A stretch of 64,000 nucleotides of DNA from Tenacibaculum aiptasiae (GTDB lineage Bacteria > Bacteroidota > Bacteroidia > Flavobacteriales > Flavobacteriaceae): assembly GCF_008806755.1 (NCBI RefSeq), contig NZ_WAAU01000029.1, positions 1-64,000 of the forward strand. The letters are read 5' to 3'. This document shows, piece after piece, positions 35,214 to 42,534 of this stretch. Each line of letters begins with the position of its first letter. Position 1 is the stretch's first letter. Under the pieces are notes generated by a model. The model made no database searches, was not told the DNA's origin, and saw only the letters and a list, made by a program, of their open reading frames with translations. Both the position numbers and the translations under genes were made by a program.

Positions 35214-36146
35214 TTATTTGTTATTCCAATTTTCTTGTGAAATTTGAACTGTTATTGAAGCTCCTAGTTCGTAACCTTCAGCAACAGAAGGTGCTATTCC
35301 GCTCCAGCCAGTTCTTGCATCTCCAATAATGTAAAGTCCTTTTACGTTAGATTCTCTATTTTCATCAACAATATAATTTGTTAATCCAAAATGTCCAGAT
35401 TCACTAGGAATATTAAATTGTTGAGCGAAATTGGTGTTTTCTACAACTTTCATATCTCTATAAAAGCCGCCTTCTCTTTCTATAAGTTTTCCATTTTCTA
35501 GTTCAACTTTTTGAAGTTTACCTTCGGTTGAATGCAATGTTTTTATTTTGTCTTGAAACACTTGTATTCCTTTTCGTTCTAATTCAGAAACAAATTCTTT
35601 ATCAGGAATCATATCTCCATTAGTAAAAAGTATTACATCATTAGACCAATGTGTAACTACTGTTGAAAAGAAAGGAGCAATTTCAGCACCTCCAAATACT
35701 GCTAATTTCTTATCTGCTAATTCATATCCGTCGCAGAAAGGGCAGGGGTATACCGATTTTCCATAAACATCAGAAAGTCCTTTTATTCCAGAGCCTTCTA
35801 CATCATCTCTGTAACCTGAAGCAATAACTACTCTTTTGGAATTATAAGTGCCATTTTCTGTTTCTACAATAAAACCATTTGATGAGTTTTTAACATCAAT
35901 AGCCTTTTCTTTTTTGTATGTTAAAGAAGGGTATTTATCTATGTCTTTTTTGGCAGCTTTAAAAATTTCTGTTGGATGTTTGCCATCTTGTGTTAAAAAA
36001 GTATGAGAAAGCGTAGTTGAAAAGTTTCTAGCTTTTTCGGTATTTAAAATAATTGTATTTACTCTACTTCTTCCTAGTACTAATGCTGCACTTAGTCCAG
36101 CAGGACCACCTCTAATTATGATAACTTCAAATTTAATATTTTCCAT
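35214..36146 (-). CDS. Thioredoxin-reductase-like FAD oxidoreductase (CPFC)
   Basis: The 310-residue flavoprotein has the TrxR layout: FAD-binding N terminus, redox-active pair Cys135/Cys138 in YPCPFCDGYEL, NAD(P) domain from KKLAVFGGAEIAP, and C-terminal YIIGDARTGWSGIAPSVAEG. Oddly, the first Gly of the GxGxxG FAD motif is Arg12 (IIIRGGPAG instead of IIIGGGPAG), one G-to-A change from normal. Relatives include dithiol oxidases of the GliT/HlmI type. First gene of its unit; operator S4 lies 51-83 bp upstream. Confidence 0.85.
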   Translation of the reverse strand: MENIKFEVIIIRGGPAGLSAALVLGRSRVNTIILNTEKARNFSTTLSHTFLTQDGKHPTEIFKAAKKDIDKYPSLTYKKEKAIDVKNSSNGFIVETENGTYNSKRVVIASGYRDDVEGSGIKGLSDVYGKSVYPCPFCDGYELADKKLAVFGGAEIAPFFSTVVTHWSNDVILFTNGDMIPDKEFVSELERKGIQVFQDKIKTLHSTEGKLQKVELENGKLIEREGGFYRDMKVVENTNFAQQFNIPSESGHFGLTNYIVDENRESNVKGLYIIGDARTGWSGIAPSVAEGYELGASITVQISQENWNNK

Positions 36147-36196
36147 AAGTCTTGTATTTATATTGCAAAACTACAAGCGCTGGATATTTTTATAGG

Positions 36197-36229
36197 TGTA
36201 CAAAAAGAGGGTATTTATGGACATTTTAC
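36197..36229 (-). promoter_or_regulatory. Candidate AraC operator S4 (TrxR-MTase-AraC unit)
   Basis: TGTAC (36197) and TGGAC (36218) are spaced 21 bp; AAAAAG follows the first and ATTTTAC the second. It is the best-conserved direct repeat of the four. It lies 51-83 bp upstream of the TrxR-like start. Confidence 0.6.
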
Positions 36230-36268
36230 CATTTAGTGTAAAAAATGAGTTTCATAATAAGTTTGAGC

Positions 36269-37306
36269 TTATGTTGCTTCTTGAATTTCTTTTACAGTTT
36301 GCCTGGCGGTTTTTCCTACTCCATAAATAGTAGCAGAAGCAAATCCTGTCCAGTTACCATAACCTATTAACCAGAGGTTGGGTTCTTTTATAGACCTAGT
36401 ATGTGTGGTTTTAATACGATTGTTTTCAATAATATTAAGAGAGGTTAAATGATTTAGGTTAGCTTTAAATCCAGTACACCATATAATGATATCAAATTTT
36501 TCTTTGCTTCCATCTTTCCAAATGACTCCTTCCTCATAAAAAGATTCAAATGGAGTTACAGCATTTAACACGTTTCTAGTTCTGGCTTCTTTTACACTTT
36601 GAACCATTACAATACTAGACAGTGATGCCTTTTTCTTTTTAGTACTGTCTGATTTATTCAAAAAGGTTTGGGTTGCTTCATTAAACAAATAACGTCCATC
36701 TATATCGTCTGGTAAAAAATGTGGCGGGTGTAAAGTAACCCATTTTGTGTTTGCTACTTTTGAAACCTCGGCTAAAATTTGAGCGCCCGAATTACCACCA
36801 CCAACAATTAAAGCATTTTTATTATTGAAGTTTGAAGTGTTTCTATATTCCAAAGAATGAAGTTGAATTCCTGTATACTTTTCTTGATTTGGATAAGAAG
36901 GTGTGAAAGGAAATTGAGCAGTACCAGTAGCACTAACTAATTTTTTTGAATAGAAGATTCCTTGGTTCGTTTCTATTTGAAATAGATTATTTTCTTTTGT
37001 AACGTTATGAACTATTGTGTTTCTTTCAATAGGGAAATTATAACGTAACTCGTATTTCTCTAAATAGCTTATGAATTCTTTTTTAGTAGGATATTCATTT
37101 TCGCTTTTTGGCATTGCCCAACCAGAAAGTGAACTGTATTCTGTAGGGGAGAATAACTTTAAATTATCCCATGTTTGGAGCCATGAGCCACCTGATTTAT
37201 CATTCTTATCCAGAATTAGATATTCTAAATTGGTGCGTCTTAAAAAATATGCAACAGACAATCCAGCTTGTCCACCGCCAATTATTATTACATCATATAT
37301 TTTCAT
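36269..37306 (-). CDS. CzcO/ArsO-like flavin-dependent monooxygenase
   Basis: The 345-residue protein has two Rossmann motifs, FAD-binding IIIGGGQAGLS (residues 8-18) and NADPH-binding ALIVGGGNSGAQI (about 164), plus WDNLKLFSP and CTGFKANL. This size and pattern fit ArsO/CzcO-type flavoproteins found in arsenic and metal operons. It is the last gene of the operon starting at the thioredoxin-like gene (30 bp after the MerP-like gene). Oxidation of an organoarsenical or another metalloid compound is a reasonable but unproven role. Confidence 0.82.
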   Translation of the reverse strand: MKIYDVIIIGGGQAGLSVAYFLRRTNLEYLILDKNDKSGGSWLQTWDNLKLFSPTEYSSLSGWAMPKSENEYPTKKEFISYLEKYELRYNFPIERNTIVHNVTKENNLFQIETNQGIFYSKKLVSATGTAQFPFTPSYPNQEKYTGIQLHSLEYRNTSNFNNKNALIVGGGNSGAQILAEVSKVANTKWVTLHPPHFLPDDIDGRYLFNEATQTFLNKSDSTKKKKASLSSIVMVQSVKEARTRNVLNAVTPFESFYEEGVIWKDGSKEKFDIIIWCTGFKANLNHLTSLNIIENNRIKTTHTRSIKEPNLWLIGYGNWTGFASATIYGVGKTARQTVKEIQEAT

Positions 37307-37336
37307 GTCTATTGCATATTTTAAATGTTCATTACT

Positions 37337-37669
37337 CTATAGTGAGTTTACTATTTTGTATGGGGTTTTATTAATTGCTTTTTTGATAGCTTGTTCATCA
37401 CATTTTTTGTTATCAAACCAAACAGTTAACTGTTGATTTTTAACATTGGCTTCCGATTTTATATATCCGTTCACTTCTTTTAAAGAATAGTTTACAATAC
37501 CTGTACAACATGATTGTTTAAAACCTTCTAAAGTATAGGTTTTAGTAATAATTCCAGACTTTGCAATTTCTTCAACTTTAGCATCTTTATTTGTTTTATT
37601 CTGTGATTGGCAAGAAGCTAAAAATATTAAAGATACTGCGATTATTAATAATAGGTTTTGAATTTTCAT
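37337..37669 (-). CDS. MerP-like heavy-metal-associated lipoprotein
   Basis: The 110-residue product has a lipoprotein signal (LASC, Cys20) and a ferredoxin-like HMA domain (about 40-108). The metal loop reads SCCTGIV with adjacent Cys54-Cys55 in place of the usual CxxC, a change in metal-binding geometry. Anchoring in the envelope next to a MerT-like transporter fits a periplasmic metal shuttle. It follows the MerT-like gene by 14 bp. Confidence 0.8.
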   Translation of the reverse strand: MKIQNLLLIIAVSLIFLASCQSQNKTNKDAKVEEIAKSGIITKTYTLEGFKQSCCTGIVNYSLKEVNGYIKSEANVKNQQLTVWFDNKKCDEQAIKKAINKTPYKIVNSL

Positions 37670-37683
37670 AATAGTTTATTTAG

Positions 37684-38046
37684 TTAATTAGATAAATAAG
37701 GGAGAATTAGAATAATAATTGTGATGATGGCTACAGCCCATAAAAACTTTTTAGATTGAAAGAAAGACACTGCTTTTTTCTCGTTTTCGTTTAATTTAGA
37801 TAAGGCTTCGTATTGATTCATATCACAACACTCTTGCTGTGCTTTTGGGTAATAGGCTCTGTAAAGATTATAGCTAATAGCTATTAAGCTAAAAGTAATT
37901 AGATAGTTTTTTACACTAGATAGCCAAATTAATTGCGATGCGCTCACACCCAATACTCCAGCTAAAGCCATTAAAGGTCCAACACAGCATGTACAAGCAG
38001 CTATGGCAACAAAAATTGCGCTTATTGATGATACAATTGATTTCAT
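37684..38046 (-). CDS. MerT-like metal transporter
   Basis: The 120-residue membrane protein has three transmembrane helices. Helix 1 carries CTCCVGPL (Cys18, Cys20, Cys21), as in the MerT metal-entry helix, and the loop before the last helix has Cys73-Cys74 (ECCDMN), as in the cytosolic pair of MerT. MerT takes Hg(II) from MerP into the cytosol for MerA, but no merA is visible here, so another thiophilic metal or metalloid is possible. It lies 9 bp after the permease gene. Confidence 0.82.
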   Translation of the reverse strand: MKSIVSSISAIFVAIAACTCCVGPLMALAGVLGVSASQLIWLSSVKNYLITFSLIAISYNLYRAYYPKAQQECCDMNQYEALSKLNENEKKAVSFFQSKKFLWAVAIITIIILILPYLSN

Positions 38047-38055
38047 AAATTGATT

Positions 38056-39036
38056 TTAAAAAATGAGGTTAAAGAAAAAACCAGAGATAATCATTCCAAT
38101 TCCAATGGTAGAAAAAAACGCAATGATTAGTTTTTTTTGCATTACTTTCTTTAGTAGTAAAGCTTCTGGAAATGAAAGTCCTATAGATGCCATCATAAAA
38201 GCTATGGCTGTACCTAATGGTACCCCTTTTTCTATTAACGATTCTATGATAGGCAAAACACCAACAGCATCTATATATAGAGGAATTGCTAATAAAACTG
38301 CTATAGGAACTGCAAATGGATTTGTTTTTGAAATATAAGTTTCAAAAAAGGATTGAGGAACATATCCATGAATAAAAGAACCAATGGCTAAACCTAGAAA
38401 AATATAAGGGACTAACTTTTTTAATGTAGTCAATGCTTCATTATTAATTTCAGGTAATCGTTGCATAAAAGTTCTAGTATCTTTTGTAGCTTCAGCCTTA
38501 CTTTCACCTAATTCTTTCACCCAATTGGCTACATATTTTGCCATTCCGATTTTTTCTAATAAAATTCCTCCAACTACACCTAATACAATACCTGTAAGTA
38601 CATATATAACGGTAACTTTCCATCCATAAGTAACCCAAAATATTGCAATCGCAATTTCATTTACCAATGGAGAAGTTATTAAAAAAGACAGTGCAATGCC
38701 TAAAGGAATTCTTGCTTGCATCATTCCCACAAATAGTGGAATAGATGAACAAGAACAAAATGGAGTAATAGCACCAAGTAATGAAGCCATTATGTTTCCT
38801 AAGCCAGATTTCTTATTCTTTTCTAGGTATACACGAATTTTGTCCATTGGTAAATAGCTCGTTATAATTCCCATTAAATAGGTAACAAGAATTACAAGAA
38901 TTACTATTTCTGTAAAACCAATTAAAAAATAGTGAAGAGCATTACCAAATACACTATTTTGAGTTATACCAAACAAATCGTAAACAAGATAATCAGCAAT
39001 TGTAGAAAGAAACTGTGTTAGTTTTTCCATGCTCAA
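38056..39036 (-). CDS. ArsP/DUF318-type permease
   Basis: The 326-residue membrane protein has eight or more transmembrane helices and the family core ITPFCSCSSIPLFVGM (Cys94, Cys96) and FLITSPLVNE in the first half, with the inverted counterpart GVLPIIESLIEKGVPLG in the second. DUF318 permeases include ArsP, which exports trivalent organoarsenicals, and putative Cu/Zn exporters. Its stop/start spacing of 1 bp to the thioredoxin-like gene upstream shows cotranscription. Confidence 0.87.
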   Translation of the reverse strand: MSMEKLTQFLSTIADYLVYDLFGITQNSVFGNALHYFLIGFTEIVILVILVTYLMGIITSYLPMDKIRVYLEKNKKSGLGNIMASLLGAITPFCSCSSIPLFVGMMQARIPLGIALSFLITSPLVNEIAIAIFWVTYGWKVTVIYVLTGIVLGVVGGILLEKIGMAKYVANWVKELGESKAEATKDTRTFMQRLPEINNEALTTLKKLVPYIFLGLAIGSFIHGYVPQSFFETYISKTNPFAVPIAVLLAIPLYIDAVGVLPIIESLIEKGVPLGTAIAFMMASIGLSFPEALLLKKVMQKKLIIAFFSTIGIGMIISGFFFNLIF

Positions 39037-39037
39037 A

Positions 39038-39277
39038 TTAATTTAATAGAGATAATAGTTTATCGTTAGTATTGTATTTTTTGTAATCGTATACTTTTCC
39101 GTTGATTACTAATGAAGGAAAAATCATTGTACCATAAACCATTGTGTCTTCTAATTTTGAAAGTTCTTCAATAGAAATGTTTAGGTTGTTTTCTTTAGCG
39201 ATTCCTTCAAGTTGCTCTTTTATAGGAGATCCCTTAGCGCAACACGACGAGTGTAAAATTTTGATTTCAGTATTCAT
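39038..39277 (-). CDS. Small thioredoxin-like redox-active protein
   Basis: The 79-residue product has a thioredoxin-like fold pattern (KILHSSCCAKGSPIKEQL, then MVYGTMIFPSLVINGKVYDY with the cis-Pro). Its redox site is Cys12-Cys13-x-x rather than CxxC. Such mini-thioredoxins are found beside DUF318 permeases. It is the first gene of the five-gene metal operon. Confidence 0.85.
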   Translation of the reverse strand: MNTEIKILHSSCCAKGSPIKEQLEGIAKENNLNISIEELSKLEDTMVYGTMIFPSLVINGKVYDYKKYNTNDKLLSLLN

Positions 39278-39369
39278 AAATTATTGTTTTAAATATTAAA
39301 CTTTATTATGAAGTCTGAAGTAGCATGTGAAAAGACACAAGTTTTTGAAAAATATTTCAATTAAAAATT
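39278..39369 (-). promoter_or_regulatory. Promoter region of the metal operon
   Basis: The 92 bp between the sigZ terminator and the thioredoxin-like start must hold the operon promoter. On the minus strand ACTTGTGTC and CTACTTCAG lie about 17 bp apart and could be a SigZ-type -35/-10 pair, but there is no second example in the window to compare. Confidence 0.3.
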
Positions 39370-39407
39370 AAAAAAGCCTTGTAATCATTGGGTTACAAGG
39401 CTTTTTT
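39370..39407 (-). terminator. Terminator after sigZ-like gene
   Basis: AAAAAGCCTTGTAA / TTACAAGGCTTTTTT, loop of 8 bases, 20 bp past the sigma gene stop on the minus strand. It separates the sigma gene from the metal operon it probably controls. Confidence 0.88.
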
Positions 39408-39427
39408 ATATGGTGTAAATTTATGCT

Positions 39428-40024
39428 TTATGAAGAAGATTTACTCTCTAAATTCTTTGTTACTTGATGTAAAGGTTCGCAATGTTTTTTAATAACACAA
39501 CCTGCAAAAGCTCCATTTTTATCATATTCAATATCGCAACATTCTATAAAAAGTTCCTTCAATTTAATTCGTGCTCTTTGAATACGCATTTTAGTAGCAG
39601 AAAGTCCTAAACCTAACTTAGTAGCGATATCTTTTTGAGGAATGTTGTCAATATCGCTCATTTTCAAAGCGATTGCATATGTTGATGGTAACATCTCAAT
39701 CATAGGAATAATATAATCAGCAACAATAACTTTTGAGTTTTCATTTGAGTCGTTGCTCTCTATTTTCCAATCATTATCAAAATTAGCTTCTATGTTGTGT
39801 TTTTTGAAATAATCAAATATTGTATTTCTACTAACTTGAAATAGCCAAGCTTTAATATTGTCTACTTGTGGCGATTTTTGATGTGCTTCAACTAATTTAA
39901 TCATTACCTCCTGTACAATGTCTTCTGCAACTTGCTTATTTTTAACTTTACCTAAAACATAAGCTTTCAGAAAATTGTAAAATTCCTGAATAACCTCATT
40001 TAAATTGCAGCATTCTTTTTTCAT
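39428..40024 (-). CDS. SigZ-type sigma factor with cysteine-rich ends
   Basis: The 198-residue sigma factor has region 2 (QVAEDIVQEVMIKLVEAH, then NIKAWLFQVSRNTIFDYF) and region 4 (IPQKDIATKLGLGLSATKMRIQRAR). It fits SigZ. Cysteines sit at both ends: Cys5-Cys6 and a C-terminal tail with Cys162, Cys163, Cys176 and Cys182 (ECCDIEYDKNGAFAGC, then HCEP). No anti-sigma gene is adjacent. I infer that the Cys tail binds metal(loid) directly and tunes activity. The metal operon lies immediately downstream. Confidence 0.85.
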   Translation of the reverse strand: MKKECCNLNEVIQEFYNFLKAYVLGKVKNKQVAEDIVQEVMIKLVEAHQKSPQVDNIKAWLFQVSRNTIFDYFKKHNIEANFDNDWKIESNDSNENSKVIVADYIIPMIEMLPSTYAIALKMSDIDNIPQKDIATKLGLGLSATKMRIQRARIKLKELFIECCDIEYDKNGAFAGCVIKKHCEPLHQVTKNLESKSSS

Positions 40025-40047
40025 TGATAAAGTATAATGATTGAATG

Positions 40048-40055
40048 CAAATTTA
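40048..40055 (-). promoter_or_regulatory. -7 promoter element of sigZ-like gene
   Basis: Minus-strand TAAATTTG matches TAnnTTTG exactly, 23 bp upstream of the start codon. A matching -33 TTG is not obvious. Confidence 0.45.
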
Positions 40056-40086
40056 CTTAAATTAAAGCATTTTGATAAATGTTACT

Positions 40087-40917
40087 TTATATACTAATCT
40101 TATAATTTATATAGACTTCTGTGAAATTTTCAGAAAAAGAAATTAATCTTAATAACTCATTTTTAGATTTTATTTTTTTAGGAATCTTATTATAACCTTC
40201 CCCGTTTTTATAAAATAATTCATTAGAATTTGAATTAATTATAGCTGCAATTTTTTTAGCAGCTTCTTTAGGTTCAATCATTCCAAAGTATTTTGATAAG
40301 AGTTGAATTAAATTGGATTGAGATTTTACTGTTTGCGTATTTACAATGCCAGGATTCCAATGCAAATGTGTTACACTTGTATTTAAGAGTTTTTTCCAAT
40401 GATAAACTAAAATAGCACTACCAATGGAATTTTGCCAAACACTTTTTAGTTTGCTATACGTTGGATTTTCTAATTTATCATAACTTATTTTTCCTACTAT
40501 AGAACCACAAATATGAATTACTTTTTTAATATCTGACTTTTCTAATAATGGATTTAATTTAGCAGAAAATAAATATCTCGATATATATCCAACAGAAAAA
40601 GTTGTATCAATTCCATCTTCAGAAATAGTTAGTTTTTTGGGGTGAATTCCAGCGTTTAAAATTAAAACATCTAGTTTGTTGTTTTGTTTAAGATATGAAT
40701 TCAAAAAACGTTTTACTTCATTGATTTTAGATAAATCGCATATAAAAAGGCAATGGTTTCCTAGAGGATTTAATTTGTTTAATGTTTCTAAAACCTTAGA
40801 TCCTTTGGCTTTATCTCTTCCCAAGATATGAACAGAATATCCATCTTGTGCTAATTGCAGTGCTGTAAATTTTCCAATCCCATCTGTAGCTCCTGTAATT
40901 AAGGTTAGTTTATTCAT
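40087..40917 (-). CDS. Short-chain dehydrogenase/reductase
   Basis: The 276-residue protein has the SDR cofactor motif TGATDGIGKFTA (residues 7-18), NAG in LILNAGIHP and the N-terminal Rossmann pattern. The catalytic YxxxK is not clear where expected: the region reads SYDKLENPTYSKLKSVWQNS, in which YSKLK could be the Tyr/Lys pair (YSKLK with Lys three after Ser rather than YxxxK proper: Y-S-K-L-K does satisfy YxxxK). NADP specificity and substrate unknown. Overlaps the DoxX gene by 8 bp. Confidence 0.87.
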   Translation of the reverse strand: MNKLTLITGATDGIGKFTALQLAQDGYSVHILGRDKAKGSKVLETLNKLNPLGNHCLFICDLSKINEVKRFLNSYLKQNNKLDVLILNAGIHPKKLTISEDGIDTTFSVGYISRYLFSAKLNPLLEKSDIKKVIHICGSIVGKISYDKLENPTYSKLKSVWQNSIGSAILVYHWKKLLNTSVTHLHWNPGIVNTQTVKSQSNLIQLLSKYFGMIEPKEAAKKIAAIINSNSNELFYKNGEGYNKIPKKIKSKNELLRLISFSENFTEVYINYKISI

Positions 40918-41284
40918 TACTAATTGATTTTTGGACTCTCTTTTTATCCAATATATAAGAGAAGATTAAAAAAATTAATACGAGAGCTGGTCCAAAAGCT
41001 TCTCCGTCTTTAGTGGCATAATGAGCACTAAAAGCAAATAGAAGATTAAAGGTAAATCCAGCATATGCCCATTCTTTAATTGTTTGTTGTTTGTTTTGAA
41101 GAATAGCTATTACTCCTACTATTTTAGCTATAGCTAATGGATATATGATGTATGTTGGAAAGCCTAATCTAGAAAACTCTGAATAAGCATGCTGATAGTT
41201 AAAAAAATATAAAGCAGCTCCACTCAACATACTTAGTCCAAAAAATGAGATAGATATCCAATATAAAATTTTTATTGTTTTCAT
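40910..41284 (-). CDS. DoxX family membrane protein
   Basis: The 124-residue protein has four transmembrane helices and the DoxX pattern (ILYWISISFFGLSMLSGAALYF, then LAIAKIVGVIAIL and EWAYAGFTFNLLFAF). Members are linked to redox or quinone-related functions. It lies between YceI (2 bp) and SDR genes (overlap), so the three form one unit under the promoter at 41847-41881. Confidence 0.85.
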   Translation of the reverse strand: MKTIKILYWISISFFGLSMLSGAALYFFNYQHAYSEFSRLGFPTYIIYPLAIAKIVGVIAILQNKQQTIKEWAYAGFTFNLLFAFSAHYATKDGEAFGPALVLIFLIFSYILDKKRVQKSISNE

Positions 41285-41286
41285 CC

Positions 41287-41805
41287 TTATTGTAGTTTAC
41301 AGTTAATAGATATTTCAATTTCTTTTCCAACCATAAAACCTCCTTTTCCACCAATTTTATAGTCTGTCCTATTTACTTTAAAAGAACCAATAAATTGATT
41401 GTTCTTAAATTGTAACGGAATTGTTATATTCTTAGTAATGCCGTGCATTGTTAAATTTCCGTTTACTAAATAAGTAGTCTTCTTTTTTTGAATGGATTTA
41501 GAAATGAAACATATTTTAGGAAATTTCTCTACATCAAAAAAATCTTCATTTTTTAAATGCTTGTCTCTTTTGATATTATTGGTATTTATAGTATTGGCAT
41601 CAATACAAATATTAAATTTAGACTTAGATAAGTCTTTTTGATTAAATATAACTTCTCCTTTCATTCCAGTAAAAGTTCCTTTTACCGTCCTTATTTTCAT
41701 ATTTCTGACAGAGAAGGATACGTTAGAGTTTTTGGTATCTATTGTTTGAGAGTTAATAGGTATTGATACTATTAGTAATAAAGCTATTGTAGTTAAGAAC
41801 TTCAT
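41287..41805 (-). CDS. YceI family periplasmic protein
   Basis: The 172-residue protein has a signal peptide (1-19) and the YceI lipocalin-like fold: IDTKNSNVSFSVRNMKIRTVKG, FFDVEKFPKICFISKS, and YLVNGNLTMHGITKNITIP. YceI proteins bind polyisoprenoids in a beta-barrel and are often stress-induced. First gene of the YceI-DoxX-SDR unit, divergent from the MerR regulator. Confidence 0.93.
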   Translation of the reverse strand: MKFLTTIALLLIVSIPINSQTIDTKNSNVSFSVRNMKIRTVKGTFTGMKGEVIFNQKDLSKSKFNICIDANTINTNNIKRDKHLKNEDFFDVEKFPKICFISKSIQKKKTTYLVNGNLTMHGITKNITIPLQFKNNQFIGSFKVNRTDYKIGGKGGFMVGKEIEISINCKLQ

Positions 41806-41846
41806 GTTAAATTGTTTAAGCTGTTTAAGTATTATTTAATACATTG

Positions 41847-41881
41847 CAAATGTAAACAGTGGACTATGGTCTATAGTCAAA
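41847..41881 (-). promoter_or_regulatory. yceI-unit promoter with MerR-type operator
   Basis: On the minus strand TTTG (41878-41881) and TACATTTG (41847-41854) are perfect -33 and -7 elements, separated by 23 bp, at the long end for this promoter type. Between them, overlapping the -33 box by one base, lies the dyad GACTAT-GGTCT-ATAGTC (41862-41878). A dyad in an over-long spacer is the hallmark of MerR-family control. Confidence 0.65.
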
Positions 41882-41914
41882 TAAATCATGCCTTTTTAAC
41901 ATATTTTAACATTT

Positions 41915-42280
41915 ATGAGAATTGGAGAAGTAGCAAAAATTACAGGAGTAACTAAGGATACTATAAGGTTGTATGAAAAAATGGGATTAATTAAAGAAGC
42001 ATCAAGACCTTTTGAATATAACAACTATAAAGATTATAATACCGATCATGTAGAAACTATAAAAATGATTATAGTAATGAAAGAGCTCGGTTTAACATTA
42101 AAAGAATGTAAGGAAGTAATAGACTCTATAGAGTCTAATAAGTTTGATAAAGAATATCAAAAAGATTTTATCAAAAAGAAAATGAAAGAAATAGATGATA
42201 AAATATACCATCTATCTCAACTAAAGGAAACTTTAAAAGATTATTTGGATTACACCTGTTCTCATCATAAGGTAGTATAG
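41915..42280 (+). CDS. MerR family transcriptional regulator
   Basis: The 121-residue protein has the MerR winged helix (MRIGEVAKITGVTKDTIRLYEKMGLI, then YNNYKDYN) and a coiled-coil dimerisation helix (about 75-112), with a short effector tail YTCSHHKVV containing one Cys and two His. It is divergent from the yceI unit and probably acts on the dyad at 41862-41878. The effector could be a metal or oxidant, judged only from the tail. Confidence 0.92.
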   Translation: MRIGEVAKITGVTKDTIRLYEKMGLIKEASRPFEYNNYKDYNTDHVETIKMIIVMKELGLTLKECKEVIDSIESNKFDKEYQKDFIKKKMKEIDDKIYHLSQLKETLKDYLDYTCSHHKVV

Positions 42281-42311
42281 GTTTTATTGATGATAAACAT
42301 AGTAAAAGATT

Positions 42312-42518
42312 TTAAACTAAATCTTTACAGTAAAAACTGTTTGAATTCAAAAGTGTTTCTATTTCTGAAATCAAATTTTTATCAGCTTCAATCCTCAATA
42401 TATTATCACAGTCTTCAAAATCAAAATCAATTTTTGTTATTTCTGTAAAATCAAATAAAATTTTTCTGATTTCATTTTCGTGCTTTTGTTTAATATCTGT
42501 TTTAAAAACTAAAACCAT
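42312..42518 (-). CDS. Small HMA-fold-like protein
   Basis: The 68-residue product has the beta-alpha-beta-beta-alpha-beta order of ferredoxin-like heavy-metal chaperones (VLVFKTDIKQKHENEIRKIL, IDFDFEDCDNILRIEADK) but no CxxC; its two cysteines are Cys37 and the one in FYCKDLV. It may be a metal-free relative. It ends up 16 bp after the MBL-fold gene and may be cotranscribed with it. Confidence 0.6.
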   Translation of the reverse strand: MVLVFKTDIKQKHENEIRKILFDFTEITKIDFDFEDCDNILRIEADKNLISEIETLLNSNSFYCKDLV

Positions 42519-42534
42519 ATTTAAATTTTTCTCA

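Noticed and set aside
37337..38046. Classical mercury-resistance operon
   Set aside because: MerT- and MerP-like proteins are present but no MerA reductase or MerB lyase, and the metal motifs differ.
41915..42280. SoxR as the identity of the MerR protein
   Set aside because: It lacks the four-Cys iron-sulfur cluster.
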